The notes: generated by a model from the letters alone, not told the origin. DNA of 64,000 nt from Sistotremastrum niveocremeum HHB9708 (GCA_001630475.1 KV419426.1:204939-268938); one strand, 5' to 3'; counted from the stretch's first letter, positions 10,574 to 22,016 are shown. Program-made: numbers and translations.

Positions 10574-12428
10574 TCAAACGGCGACGAACTCAGGTTCAAC
10601 CCCCCCACACTCCTCCCTCCACTTCCGTCCCTTCATCTCAAACCTTGCCCAATACCTAAACCTCTTCGGATCCGCAAGATATCCAAGCCACCTCTCCCTC
10701 TCTTCATCCGGACTCATCTTCTTCTCTCCTCTCTCCTCCCCTCCCATCGAATTCAAATTCAAATTATCATCATCCCCATCCCGACGAGAAGAATTAGTTC
10801 TCCAATTTCCCTCTCCGATTCCAGTCCAAAGATAAAGCCACCCCCACCTCTTCATCTCCTCCCCAAATCCAAGCATCCCACACATATAAGCCAAGTCTCT
10901 ATAACATCTCGGACCAAAAGGTACGCTTAGCCCTGAGGAGAGAGTTTGAGAGAGGGAGGAGAGGGTGAAGTGGAGGAGGGAGGGGAGGGCGTGGGAGCGG
11001 GTTAGGAGGAGGGGTGTTGGAGGGGCGGTGGTGCTGAGGGAGAGACGGGTGCGGTCGAGGGATTTGAGGGCTTTGAGGGACTTTTTCGAGGGACCGGAGG
11101 AACTTTCGGGTGGAGGTTGGGATGACGATTGGGAAGTAGATGTGGATGTGGATTTAGAGGAGGTTTGGGTTTGGGAAGAGGGAGGGGATGAAGATTGGGT
11201 TTGACGTTTTGGTGCCTCCGAAGGCTCATCCTCCGTAGAAAGAGCAATCGCAATCTGCTCTTTCTTCATCGCATAATACGGACCCGCAACATCCTTTATC
11301 AAAGGTGTAGGAAGGGCAGTCGAAGGAGGATCACATGCAGGACATGTACATGTGAATTTATACGCGGATTGGAAGAGCGCTTGACGATCTTTTGCAGAGT
11401 GATACGAGCCTAGATAATGGACTTCTAGTTCTTCGCCTTTTTTGATTGGACGGACGGCGCGGACGACGCCTGAGAGTGATCTTTGGGAGAAATAGAATTG
11501 ACAATTCGGCATGCACCTATATGCTCTTAGTCAAGTTGAAAAGACGGAGGAGGGAGGGGACATACGAATTATTCATCCGCGAAAAAACAGGAAATATACC
11601 CGTGAACGATCCATCTTCCGGTTTAGCACCCCACGACTCCATATCGATCCTCATCCCATTCGTCTGCAATATCCCCTCAATCTCGCTCTTCCCCTTCTCC
11701 CCTTTCCAACAATTAAATAGCTCCAAATACTCCTTCTTCGCCCTGGGCTTCAGAAGATCGATCGCTCCTCCCAACGGACCCGACATATTGAACTTGTTCA
11801 CTCCACAAACGATAAGGAGAGGTCGTTCCATCACTATGATTTCGCCTAGCTCGATATCACGAACTGCTCGTAGGCCTTTTCCTTTTCCTGGATATTCGAC
11901 GATCTCGTACGGCTCTGACACGCCCTCTCCGCATTCTTGTCCAGGGCCTCCGAAGAGATCGTCGATTTGGTAAGGGAGAGTACATCTCGTTGACTCCAAG
12001 AACGAGATCGGATAAGTCCCCACAATAGACTTGTGAGCGTCCATCCAATATACGGGACATTCCCTCCCTCGACACTCTTTCGAACATCGGATCGGAATCT
12101 CATCGATGGAGATAAGATTGAGATCTTCAAGTCTGGTCGAAGGGGAATTTACAGCTGCGATCGTAGGATTATCAGCTTTTGTAGCTGCTTCGAGGAGAGG
12201 ACAGAATGAGTTCGCATCGAGACGGTGGAGATGTTTTGGGTAGTGTTCTGGGAAGGCTTGGAATGCGCATCCGCAGAGGATCTTTTGTTGTCCGTCTGAG
12301 CCGTCTGTGGCTGCGGAGGGAGCGTCGAAGTCGAGGTCTGTAGAGAGGACGTCGGGTTCTATGGGGGCGAGTTGGGAGGAGGGAAGGCGAAGGGATTCGA
12401 AGGGGTCGAGGGGTTCCGAATCTGCCAT
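10574..12428 (-). CDS. SMYD-like SET domain protein
   Basis: Two exons, 12428-11566 and 11516-10574, 601 residues. The SET domain starts near residue 174 (GKGKGLRAVRDIELGE). The intron falls inside the cofactor-binding NNSCMPNC motif (about 286-292), which is restored exactly by splicing. GEELEVHYLGSY and the post-SET Cys cluster FTCTCPAC (about 342-349) follow. No MYND zinc finger is inserted in the SET domain. Such proteins transfer methyl groups to lysines of histones or other proteins; the substrate here is unknown. Residues ~1-170 are a divergent N-terminal region with scattered Cys; residues ~380-450 are Ser/Thr-rich. ATG 12428 was preferred over an in-frame ATG at 12668, whose extra 80 residues look non-coding. 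Confidence 0.82.
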
Positions 12429-12954
12429 TGATATTAATATTGAGGGGATCGGGGTGAGTGTTGTTGAGATGACGAGACAAAGGACAACGGAAGCAAAGAA
12501 AGGGGCTCGTGGACGTCGCGTATCTTGTGACGGCGCGTGACAATTGCAACGTTGACGACGTTGGTGACGACTTTTCACTTTTATTTCGACAAATTCGTGT
12601 TCTGCAAGAGCTTGAAATATTCCATCAACTCTGAACCTTTTCATCGACATCCAGATCCAATGAATCAATGTCGTCCATCTTGGCTGCAGTTCCCATACTC
12701 AAGAAAAATCGTCGTCTGCATCCACTTCTCGCCTTCAACCCTCGACGATCGAAGCTCCATGGCCTTTGCCTTCCTCTGTTTCGAACCAGTGCTCTCCGTA
12801 TTGGCTGATCATGACACTCGATCACGCCCTTCGACGAGATAGAAAACAGCCAATTACTAAAGCAAACAAATTTTCATCTCGTCTCATCGAGGGTCATTTG
12901 GATCCTTCATACGATGCGCGATCGCTTCATTAAAGCGAGGCTATCCACTCCCAC

Positions 12955-13110
12955 CTAGCAAAGACAAATCTATACGGCCCGTCCCACGATTGTGCGGAAG
13001 ATCGTCCTATCCCATGTCGTCGAGTCGCGCCAGTGACGCAAATCAACGTTGATCAAGCCAGACTCATGAAACGCTCGCGTTCGTAATGATATATGAGGGC
13101 GCAGATACGT
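12955..13110. repeat. Upstream-type repeat, copy 1
   Basis: Contains CAGTGACGCAAATCAA at 13031 and CGTTCGTAATGATATATGAGG. It resembles 13798-14020 and, in part, 14870-15060, the region upstream of the minus-strand peptide gene at 14675. No peptide gene follows it here. Confidence 0.6.
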
Positions 13111-13797
13111 AAGAAAGTTAACCACTGCCAGATCGACGACGATGACGACGTAAGTTCGTTTTCTATTCTTGGCGAATTTGTGTCTAATAAGCCATTCAGT
13201 GTCTTTCGCAGTCGTCTCGACTTCTGCTAGATTGAAAGATAGCGAGATGGCGCCTGGTACCGACGCCGTGATTGAATTGGCATTCGTATCATCACACGAG
13301 CACGATCCTTCAAAAACTCTTGCGCGCCAATATTGATCGTTCGCCCGATAATCTTCGCCCACAACCGTCACTACCTCTCACCCTATTATTGATCATTTTC
13401 TCTCGACGGTCAGGCTCCTAGTAGGCACCGCACTCCCCAACCTAAAACTCTTCGAGTTGGGTACCAGCGATTCCGATCATTCCACGGGTCGGCATTCCTC
13501 GTCCCCATATGCATCTGAGGTCTGCATCCCTTCCTCCTCGTTCAATATTTGATCTGCCAGTGGTCTCATATCCGTACCCCAGGTCCATGTCACCCGTTCA
13601 AGCATATGACGGCACAACCCATCCCGTTGTTTGACGTTCGATCGAAGCGATGTTACAACTCTATTACCGGGAACAAATCTTCCGATATTCCATTCTTAAT
13701 TTGCGAGCCTTCAACTACTACTACAATCACAAGTATCCCCCCTTTCACGCGTATGACAAGGATAGAAGTTCCGCCGCCAAATACGACAATCAATGAC

Positions 13798-14020
13798 CAA
13801 TGACCACGTGTGAAGACGAATCTGTACCGCCCTTTCCACCATTATGCGAAAGATCATCGATCATCCCGTACCCTCGCATTGCGTCGTGTCGCTTCCGAGT
13901 CTTGTCTGGTTCAGTGACGCAAATCAACATCGAACATGCGGAGGTTCGAAGACACCCACTTTCGCATTCATCGCGTTCGTTATCATATATCATAGGCCCC
14001 GAGTCGTGGCAAATCCAACC
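13798..14020. repeat. Upstream-type repeat, copy 2
   Basis: Closely similar to 12955-13110: AAGACGAATCT, GCGAAAGATCATCGATC, CAGTGACGCAAATCAA at 13912 and CGTTATCATATATCATAGG occur in the same order. Again no recognisable peptide gene lies on the expected (left) side. Confidence 0.6.
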
Positions 14021-14297
14021 TCGAGTGAATCCGATCGCGACGGAAGGTCACGGAACAGATTCCTTCTACGAATAATTATTCCTCGATCGAGGCCAAGGAC
14101 CGAGCTCTTCGAGCTCTTCATCTGGTCCTAATAGCGATATCCGATGGCTCATATCACCCGGGCCGGTAATGCCTGACGGCACGAATAATCTCATGTTAAG
14201 TGAACGATTCACGATTCACACGGAGTTCCTATTGTCGGCACCAAAATTCTCCAATCTTCACATTCTGGAACCTGCGATCCTACAACTACGAGTATGC

Positions 14298-14397
14298 NNN
14301 NNNNNNNNNNNNNNNNNNNNNNNNNNNNNNNNNNNNNNNNNNNNNNNNNNNNNNNNNNNNNNNNNNNNNNNNNNNNNNNNNNNNNNNNNNNNNNNNN
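14298..14397. other. Assembly gap (100 N)
   Basis: Exactly 100 consecutive N, the usual placeholder for a gap of unknown size. It lies 39 bases beyond the stop codon of the minus-strand gene at 14437-14675, so more repeat copies may be missing here. Confidence 0.98.
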
Positions 14398-14436
14398 CTC
14401 AAAGACTCGAGCGTCTTACAAGTACGTACGAGTCCC

Positions 14437-14675
14437 TTATTCAGGATGATAGATATAGAGGTCGTTAACCGCGTTCGTCTCAGGTTTTCCCCTCGCCTTT
14501 ACTCAGACCGAATGCTAAACGGAAATACAAACATGAATATCGTAAGTACGTCGTCTCGATGATTAAGACCTTGACTTACCTCATTTACAGGAGCGGGGGA
14601 CGCTGATACGTTCGCAACGACGGCAAAGATTAGAGTGATAGCGAGGACTGCGTTGGGGAAGCTAGAGCGAGCCAT
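14437..14675 (-). CDS. Secreted YxY peptide precursor candidate
   Basis: Minus strand, exons 14675-14580 and 14496-14437, 51 residues. The signal peptide ends NVSASPAPVNE at a canonical GTAAGT donor; exon 2 reads ARGKPETNAVNDLYIYHPE and stops. The compact 19-residue exon 2 matches that of the 19500 copy almost residue for residue, with changes mainly at the Y-x-Y position and the last three residues, which fixes the gene model well. The upstream region differs from the 0-6 kb array and instead carries the CAGTGACGCAAATCAA repeat at 14956. The product would be a tiny secreted peptide, possibly a single-core cyclic-peptide precursor (inference). Confidence 0.72.
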
Positions 14676-14869
14676 TTCACTCGTACGTGCGTTCAACTAG
14701 GCGAGGCGAGTTGAGTCGAGTTGACTTATATCATCCAGCATCCAAGATAGTCCCACTCCACCTCTCAACGAACGTGCATCTCTCCCTTCCCAATGATCCC
14801 TATCAATCCTCACTGATCCTCACTATTCCCCGCGTCCGCGGCAAGGATAAAGGTTCTATCGCAAAGCAC

Positions 14870-15060
14870 GAGATCTTCGACGATAAGGCTCAAGCTCAGG
14901 ATCTTCCACGGATATGTGAAACATCGTCCCGGGCCGATTCTGTCTCATCGTGCTTCAGTGACGCAAATCAAGCCGCAAGCTGAGACGTACACGCACTTGT
15001 CCATGCGGGAACATGGGTACAGAGTCTACACACGTATTTTAAGACTGTGCTCAGGGAATT
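14870..15060. repeat. Upstream-type repeat, copy 3
   Basis: Carries CAGTGACGCAAATCAA at 14956 and lies about 200-380 bases upstream of the minus-strand peptide gene at 14675. A further inverted copy of its core occurs at 17810-17850. Confidence 0.55.
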
Positions 15061-15289
15061 GTCAGATGCACTACGTCAGGCTCACGGACCACCTCTCCAC
15101 TGACATCCTTGAAGCGTCTAGATCGAGCGAAATCCGAGTCTTTTCTCGGCGTCTTCCCAGAAATCGCAATGACCGACAACGGACGATCACAACGACGCGG
15201 TACAAGGAGGATGAGAACAAACGTGTTCCGTGTCAGTATGAGGGTAGAGTCTGGATGACGGACACTGGGTGGCATTAGGAGGTGTGATG

Positions 15290-15645
15290 TCCGTCAATGA
15301 CTCGGAGGATAGGTTCATACCTTCGACATACGATATTTGAGCAAGAAACCGAGGAAAATGAGCAGTCGATGACGGCTAAGGGAGCTAGAGAGTCAGGTAG
15401 CGATGAACTATTAGTGATGCTCGAGAGAAGATGTCGAAAGACATACCGTAAATGGCTATTGACTTGACGATGAGCGCGATAAGTGTACAAGTGCCCTCGA
15501 CTAAAATGTCAGATGATGAAAATCACTCACAAAAATTACCACAAGAGCTCCAAGTTGACCGTCGCGAAAGAGTCAAGGATTGAGGTAGACGACAAGGCTG
15601 GGTCAGAATTAGCTGGCCCGCCTCATCCCCCGCCAATGAACCTCG
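15290..15645. repeat. Left arm of inverted repeat
   Basis: The reverse complement of this stretch matches about 17165-17520 at roughly 80% by eye. Shared pieces include AAAATGTCAGA, GAGAGCTCCAA/GAGCTCCAAG, TCAAGGATTGAGGTAGA and CCGCCTCATCCCCCGCCAA. A third copy in direct orientation to the right arm opens the window. Small frames in it contain stops that differ between copies, so I treat it as non-coding or decayed. Confidence 0.7.
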
Positions 15646-17164
15646 ACGCTACGCGTCCAGGCAGCTTACGCAGACTGGCAGCCCCCGCAGCATCGCCACT
15701 CGACAACACCAGCCGCATACGCAGCCAGGCTATCTTCCGCAGCAGAGCCACTCACCGCTCGTCCACTTCGCCGCCCTTCCACTAACGCATCAGAGGTTGG
15801 GAGAAAGAACAAAAGTTCCGATAAACGCCGTTATTTTATAGAGGTTCTGCTTGTTGTTTTTTCGCAGGGTCACGAGCTTTCTGTTGCGTAGGAGACTGAG
15901 ACACAGAGATGAGTCAGAAGAGAGCAGCAGAATAAATGTGAGTTAGCTAAAGCTGGCTATAGCAGATCAGTCGCGGCGTTGCTGCCGAAGTTCGGCAAGC
16001 GCCTTCTTCTGCTTCCGCTGCACTACCGAGACTTCTCTGGCGAAGACGCGCTCTCTTCATGCACGACTTCTGGACAAAGATACGGCGTACCAATTTGTGA
16101 TGTTTAGGGCAGGCCTCATCAAGTTTAGAACAACCATTTGGATTTTGTCTCGATGTTTAGCATTCCACAAGGGGGTTGGAAGGACAACCGAGCGTCTCGA
16201 AGACCCAGGACAGTCAAAGTACAGTCAACAACTCAAAAAAGATAGCAGACTCATAGATTGCAATTCAAGCCCTATGTAGAATCCTTCAGTAGCTAAGCAG
16301 CATCGCTTCGTAGTCACAAGGAGAGAACACGAAAGGAGAGTCGCAGGCTCGCAGCGATACGCTACATGTAAGTCTGCCGAATTTGGCTGCCGGCAGCGGA
16401 AGCAGATTTTGAGCCGAGCGCTTCGGAGCCGAAGTCGCTTGGCAACCGTCGGCTAGATAACCCGCCGCTTAGCGCTTATCGCTTTGTTCTTCGCCGATGT
16501 TCTTGCCGTCGCCGTCCTGGACATTTTGCTGCCTTTCCTCTGCTCTTTCGTCCTGCTCTTGAAGAATGCTAGTCATCAAACATTCTGTTCTGTCTTTCTT
16601 TCACTGAGCAACTATTGCACTTGGCAACGGCGACCTTTCAAGCGGCTCGGTTTGGCTTACTCGCTCGGTCCTCCTGCTCCTTAGGCTGGTCGCACTCGCA
16701 ATTCTTTCTCGTATGCACCTGCTGAGGCCTGCCCTAAGCAGCACAAAATTCTATATCATACGCACCATTTGTTTATTCCTGTTTCTTCATTCTCTTCCCA
16801 TCCAGTGATCTGTGCTCCCTTCGCGGCGTACATGTGAGGGTGGGGGCCAGTGATCGGTGGGCTCTTTGAGCTTACATGTGAGGCCTTCTCTTCCATAGCC
16901 AGTGATCTGTGTGTCCTTCGGGGCATACATGTGAGGCCGTGGTCTTAATTTTTGGATTGCCGTTGATCGTTAGAGTCGCCCTAGCTGGGGAACCAACAAG
17001 GTGTCGACTCGAAGCGTGAGGCCTTTTGGGGCAAATGATCCTTGCATGCCGTCTCTAGCTGGGGAACCAACGAGAGACATATGCGTGCAAGTGTGATGCT
17101 TCACCCTTCATATTCCTTTCGACTCGCATCTACTGTCATTGCATGTTGTTTGGAGTAGCTTCAG
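15646..17164. mobile_element. Possible mobile element core between inverted repeats
   Basis: About 1.5 kb bounded by ~355-bp inverted arms. It contains no recognisable transposase or reverse transcriptase; the longest frames are under 105 codons. The right end holds short direct repeats (16800-17085). It could be a decayed or non-autonomous element, or two repeat copies that happen to lie head-to-head. No target-site duplication was identified. Confidence 0.35.
16800..17085. repeat. Short imperfect direct repeats
   Basis: Three units open with CCAGTGATC and end in ACATGTGAGG (from about 16802, 16848 and 16899). Two further units share CTAGCTGGGGAACCAAC (about 16981 and 17052). They are not exact tandem copies. 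Confidence 0.65.
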
Positions 17165-17520
17165 GGCTCGTTGGCGGGGGATGAGGCGGGCAGCACATTC
17201 TGATCCAACCTTGTCATCTACCTCGATCCTTGATTCCTTCGCGGCGGTCGAATTGGAGCTCTCGCGGTATTTATCGTAACTAATTTCCATTGTCTGACAT
17301 TTTATTTTAGGGCAATCGTACACATATCGCGCTCATTGTTACGTCAAGAGTCATTCTTTACGGTATGTTTCTCGATATATTTCCTCTTGAGCATCACTCA
17401 TATAGTCCATCGCTGCCTCGCTCTCCAGCTTCATCAGCCATAATCCATCGTCATCAGCCGTCCCTCAAACCCTTCACTCCATGCTCAATTTCAGATGTCC
17501 GAGGTATGAACTTATATTCC
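17165..17520. repeat. Right arm of inverted repeat
   Basis: Partner of 15290-15645 in opposite orientation, and in the same orientation as 1-230. Similarity to the left-edge copy continues to about 17770. Confidence 0.7.
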
Positions 17521-19276
17521 GAGTTCCCAACAATCCTCATACCTCCCACTGCCACCGAGTAGCCAGCATTCAATCTCTACCCTTATCTCAGCACAGTAGC
17601 TCTCATTCTCCTTGATCGCCTCCTCGTCATCGTCCCTTGTCATCGTCCGTGGTGGGCCGTTGCGGTCGAGGGACGGAGGGAGATCACTGAGAAGAGACTC
17701 GCAGATCGCTGCTAGACGCTTCAGAGACGGCGTTGTTTGAGGTGCTTGATGAGGTAGACGTAGCGGCCCTGTGATTTCCTTGGGTACGCATTCACTACGA
17801 CAAGTGAGTGTACGTCTCAGTTTGCGGCTTAACTTTGCGTCACTGAACCAATAACGCCAGGATCGGATCAGGTTTGGCACAATCGCGCAAGGTTTCATAG
17901 AAAGCAGAGTATAGCCTTATATTTGTTGTAGAAGATATCGTGTGTTGAGGTACAGCACAACGCTTAGGACGGCGAGAGGAACCTGTCGGTGCTGAAGTAT
18001 CGTGACGCCAATCGAGTATGCAGAAGCGAGCCGGATCGATCGAGAAACGATAGTGTCATTGTCCTTGTCGAATCCATTAGCTGTAGGTCGTATGAGTTTG
18101 TGATACTCGACTCGATGGGATGGCATACGTGTTTACGAGAAAGAAAAGGATAGATGTCTGATGCCACCGCTGGAATTTCAAGCCTGGAAGTCAATACCAC
18201 AAAACAGTAAACGCAAAGCGTTTCCAGAGCAAAGGACCTTATTCATCCTGAAGAAAGACTCGGTATTCGACTTGCAAGCGTCCTTTGCGTTCAACTAGAA
18301 ATAATAATGACATTACGAAGTTAATGCCAAAGCAGCTCACCGGGTGGCCTGGCTCTGCATAGGATCCAACTGATTGCAGCCCTGCCGACTGACTCGTTGA
18401 TTTTCGTTTCGAACATCCAGTCGAGTGTATTAGCTGGATCATGCATTGATCGTGAGCCATTGGAACGAAATCAAAGCTGACTAAGCGACTCAGCTCTCTT
18501 ACTAGGCTGCGTCTGCTCTCCCTCATGGTTCGAATCTCTCCTACCTACTGTACTACTCTTGCTCCCGCCCGACTGGATACGATTCTTCCCAAGATGAAGC
18601 TTTTTACATTGAAGGTGCCGCCATATCCTATGAGGATCCTCTAGCAAGCGACTCAGACAATAGGCTCAATATTGAGCTACTGGCAGTATCAGTTCACTTA
18701 TACCCCACGAATGGCTCGACATTTGATTCACGATGCTCTTTTATGTCTCATTGTATCTTCAAACAATTAAACACCTGGACTCAAGCTCTCAGCCCCTGCA
18801 GAACCCTCATACAAGAGTCGAAGCTCGATCTCTGGCGTCGCGCGGTTTATAATTTTCAACGTCGGCCAAGCAATTCTCGAGGTCTGAAAAGGGCGACAAT
18901 GGGAAAGGGGTTCATGGGATCTGCTCTGGCAAAGGGGCAGCGAGGGCTCACGACTGGTGAGTCATTCTGTACGATGGCTCGGGCGTGTGCGTTGACTGAC
19001 ATCTTTGCTCCAGGAATCATTGAACATTGACATTCGGGCAGACATCTCCTATAGGTCTATACCGAGATAGCAATTTGAGGTTCCCGAACCCGTCAAATCA
19101 AAATGCCATAATTCCATCAGTTGTTGCACAGCGTCAAAATCTGTCCCCTTGCTCCTCCAACGAATCTTCCTGTGATCAAACGCAGACGAGATGAACACGC
19201 TCGTCATAAGTTCATGAAGAGACGCCTTACCACCGGTACCCTCACCAACTCGAAGACCTTAGCGCCACACCGAATC
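17521..19276. other. Intergenic, no gene recognised
   Basis: 17521-17770 continues the left-edge repeat. 17810-17850 holds an inverted copy of the TTGCGTCACTG upstream repeat. A minus-strand frame at 17512-17898 (128 codons) and others near 18240-18526 and 18743-19030 show no recognisable motif. Confidence 0.4.
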
Positions 19277-19500
19277 TTACAAAGGACGATACCCATATAG
19301 ATCATTGACCGCATTCGTCTCAGGCTTTCCCCTAGCCTTCATTTCGTCAAATAATTCAATTGGGTTCTGTAAGCACTGGTACGTCTTTGATAAGTGATGG
19401 AGATCGAGCTGACCTCATTCTCAGGAGATGGGGAAGCTGTGACGAAGGCGACGGCGAAAGCGAGCATAAGAGCGACTTTTGAGAATGAGATGCGAAGCAT
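19277..19500 (-). CDS. Secreted YxY peptide precursor candidate
   Basis: Minus strand, exons 19500-19414 and 19336-19277, 48 residues. The signal peptide (MLRISFSKVALMLAFA...) ends VTASPSPENE at the GTCAGC donor; exon 2 is ARGKPETNAVNDLYGYRPL and stop. This is the cleanest copy and defines the family: the signal peptide matches the broken copy at 1058 almost completely, and exon 2 matches the 14675 copy. A TATAAATTCAG box lies about 60 bases upstream (near 19562-19575 on this strand), and the conserved upstream box at 19750-19785. The mature peptide would be about 29 residues. Confidence 0.75.
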
Positions 19501-19749
19501 GGCGGTGGACGTAGTATATACTGGTGAGCAGGATTTCGTGCCAGTCCATCCAAACTCATGAACTGAATTTATACCAGTTAGTCCTCTTCCAACGCCTCGC
19601 TTGAAGTGCGCGTCGCCTCGTGTCTCCACGAGCTAGCTTGAAGCCAAGACAATCCTACTCGTACCCAATCCCAAAACAAGAAACCCAGCCAACGGAAATC
19701 GGTCAGCTTGCGATGGAGGCATGATGCTCGATCGTTGATATCGCTAAAC

Positions 19750-19785
19750 CCGCTTTAACTGCTCTACTTCTTCCAGGCTTGTGCG
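19750..19785 (-). promoter_or_regulatory. Conserved upstream box, copy 6
   Basis: Read on the minus strand: CGCACAAGCCTGGAA, then AGTTAAAGCGG, about 250 bases upstream of the 19500 start. The surrounding ~450 bases match the inverted 530-1000 region. Confidence 0.45.
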
Positions 19786-20426
19786 AGGGATCTTCCCAGA
19801 TTGTCTAGGATCGTCATGGATTATTCTGGATCGTACTATCGCATATGCATTTCATCGATGCACCACACGAGTCTCGATCAGATATGACACGAAGCGCATG
19901 GCAGACTGGCGCACGCAAGGTTATGGCGACTCGATGATATCCACACATGCGCATGGGAAGAAGATCGACCGCGACTACTTGGATGCATATGACGACTCTA
20001 GGATTCAGCAAAGGTGTACTAATTTCCAAGCTGATTCGGATTCAGCGTGCTCTGTGGCTCGCGTGAAGTACTTGGTTCATATAATTGTCATGAACGAAGA
20101 TCCGCCTTCATGCAGAAGATCCTCGTACCTCACCAGTCGTAGTAATATACATGAATAAAAATATTGAACAGTATGTAAAACACCTATCAGGCACGAGGGC
20201 TCAAGTCGAGAAAGATTATGTGCGCAAATGAGGAGAATGTCCTGCTCGAAAGATGCCGAGGTCAAGATTGAATACTGGGTGGCTGATTCAAGAGCCAATC
20301 GTCACGTTCCATTAATCGCTATGACTACCACCTTGTCCACAATTGCAAAAGCATTGATATACGCCATACTCAAAATCGTATCACAGACTTTGACGCTGAC
20401 TGAACGCCTAGCGCGGTCAACGGTCG

Positions 20427-21494
20427 TCACATCAAACGAGATCGCAAGTCTTCTTCTTCCTCTTCTTCCGCCTCGTCTTCCTTGTCTTTGCGGTTAGTTT
20501 GCCTGATAACGACTCAGTCAGAAGTACTAGAGCAGAGAAATAGGAACCAACAGCTTCTTACATGCCTTGATGAGATTTGATTTTGGCAAGTTATTGTCAC
20601 ACTGCTAGGCATGTTCAGGATCCAGGTGCTCGGGTTCAACCTCCGGCAGGTTACGATATATCTCATCCAGGATTTCCAAGAATTTTCCATGAGTTCTTTC
20701 ATCGTTGTGGATCGGTTCGTCGCCATTCTGTATCTCCACATCTCGGTATTGGCCGGCAGAAATGGTCCTGGCAAGACATCGGATGCAAGCCATCAGCTTG
20801 TGGAAATATGGATTGATCATCTCCGAGAGAATCTTCCTGTAAGCACAGTCATATAGAATGCTAATTCTGTTAAAACCTGCGTCTTCTAGGTCACGGCCTT
20901 CAAGCCACCGTCGTAGGACGCGATAGGGATAGACATCCTCGGATTCCGGTCTTGACTCGATCTGATTGAAGTGAGGTCCTTGATATTTCAGACACACCCA
21001 GAGGAGAACCCAGAAGAATGACTCTAATTCGTGCACGACACCATGATTCTCATCGGCACGGAGTACGTCGATAGCGATGAAGGGCAATGTTCCCTGATCA
21101 AAATCAGTGAGTTATCAGAGAGCCTGGCCGAAGACTTACCGTGACGCAAGCTTTCGCTCGTTTCTTATTTCTATGACCAGACACTGCACCAGCTCGGTGT
21201 TCTGTGGCACGCGTATGGGCAGCCATGTCTTTGGCAGTATCAAGGTCGATCAGATAGCCTCTTCGCCTTTGACTCTTTGGATCGCTTTGCTGAGTGATAG
21301 CTATGTTGCCGAAGCTGACGTTGCGATACAGAATGTCATTTTTGACGAGATCTTGGTGGCCTATTCAATCCGTTGTCTAAGGAGCTTCAAGATGATGGAA
21401 AGAGACAGTATTCACCTTTGATTGCATCCATGATGACCCCAACGAGTTCCCGCAGCGACGAGAAGCCATCGAGACTTATACCAAGTTCCTCCAT
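20427..21494 (-). CDS. Truncated FunK1-type kinase paralog, likely inactive
   Basis: Minus strand, exons 21494-21416, 21360-21140, 21093-20552 and 20502-20427, 305 residues with an open frame throughout. Exons 2 and 3 are exactly the same length (221 and 542 bases) as those of the full kinase at 22017-24729. The first ~430 residues of the full protein, including the N-lobe, are missing, and the sequence upstream of 21494 resembles the region upstream of the full gene's start, so an internal deletion is likely. The catalytic-loop HRD is replaced by YRN (about residues 38-40) while LIDLD is kept. The C-terminal Pro-rich tail is also lost. It is probably a pseudokinase or a decaying duplicate. 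Confidence 0.65.
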
Positions 21495-22016
21495 CAAGAA
21501 GCGAGCATGAACTTAAGGGTCAAAATGAGAGTGGCGTGAGGAGAAGAGAGATAGGCGGCGGCGACAAATGCACAAAAACGTTGTTGCAACGAGACATGGG
21601 CGAAATCACGTGCAACAGCCTGACTTCGAGTTTCCGCCTTTGAAGTTCGAACACAAAAATGAGATCTGAGCTGTCGAAGGCTATCGACCGTGCCTCTTCT
21701 GTCTTCAGTTAATCCGATCTGATTAGTGAAGGACGAGTTTGTATATTCATATGCATGAACATCGAACGTTATACCAGCCAGTATAAATGTCTCAAATTGA
21801 AACTTTCTATGTATATAAGTGGATAACATGGAATGGTCGCAATGTATTCATGAGATATTGAGAATCATGTCTGAGCTACTCGAAGTCGTCCAAACATGCG
21901 TGAATCCAACGCTGGATGAACGCCTAACGCGGTCAGTGGTGGTCACGGTGAACGAGATCGCTTGAGCAGGCGAAAGGGCCTCTAGAAATTCGGTGGCCTG
22001 GCCCCTCCCAATCTTA

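Larger units (their letters stand above)
12429..14297. other. Repeat-bearing intergenic region
   Basis: No gene recognised. It holds the SET gene's upstream region and two copies of a ~150-200 bp repeat (see the 12955 and 13798 entries). Apparent frames here are short and lack domain or splice support; frames near 14200-14560 run through the N gap and are meaningless. Confidence 0.4.

Noticed and set aside
14169-14562. Plus-strand frames of ~100-120 codons around 14.2-14.5 kb
   Set aside because: They run through the 100-N gap and have no meaning.
15290-17520. Reading the inverted-repeat arms as the end of a membrane protein (hydrophobic stretches such as GALVVIF and LIALIV)
   Set aside because: The frame is closed by a TGA just upstream in both arms and needs different splice choices in each copy. 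No consistent gene model emerged.
17512-17898. 128-codon minus-strand frame with acidic and basic runs
   Set aside because: It overlaps the dispersed repeat; the matching part of the left-edge copy is not open in the same way, and there is no domain or signal peptide.
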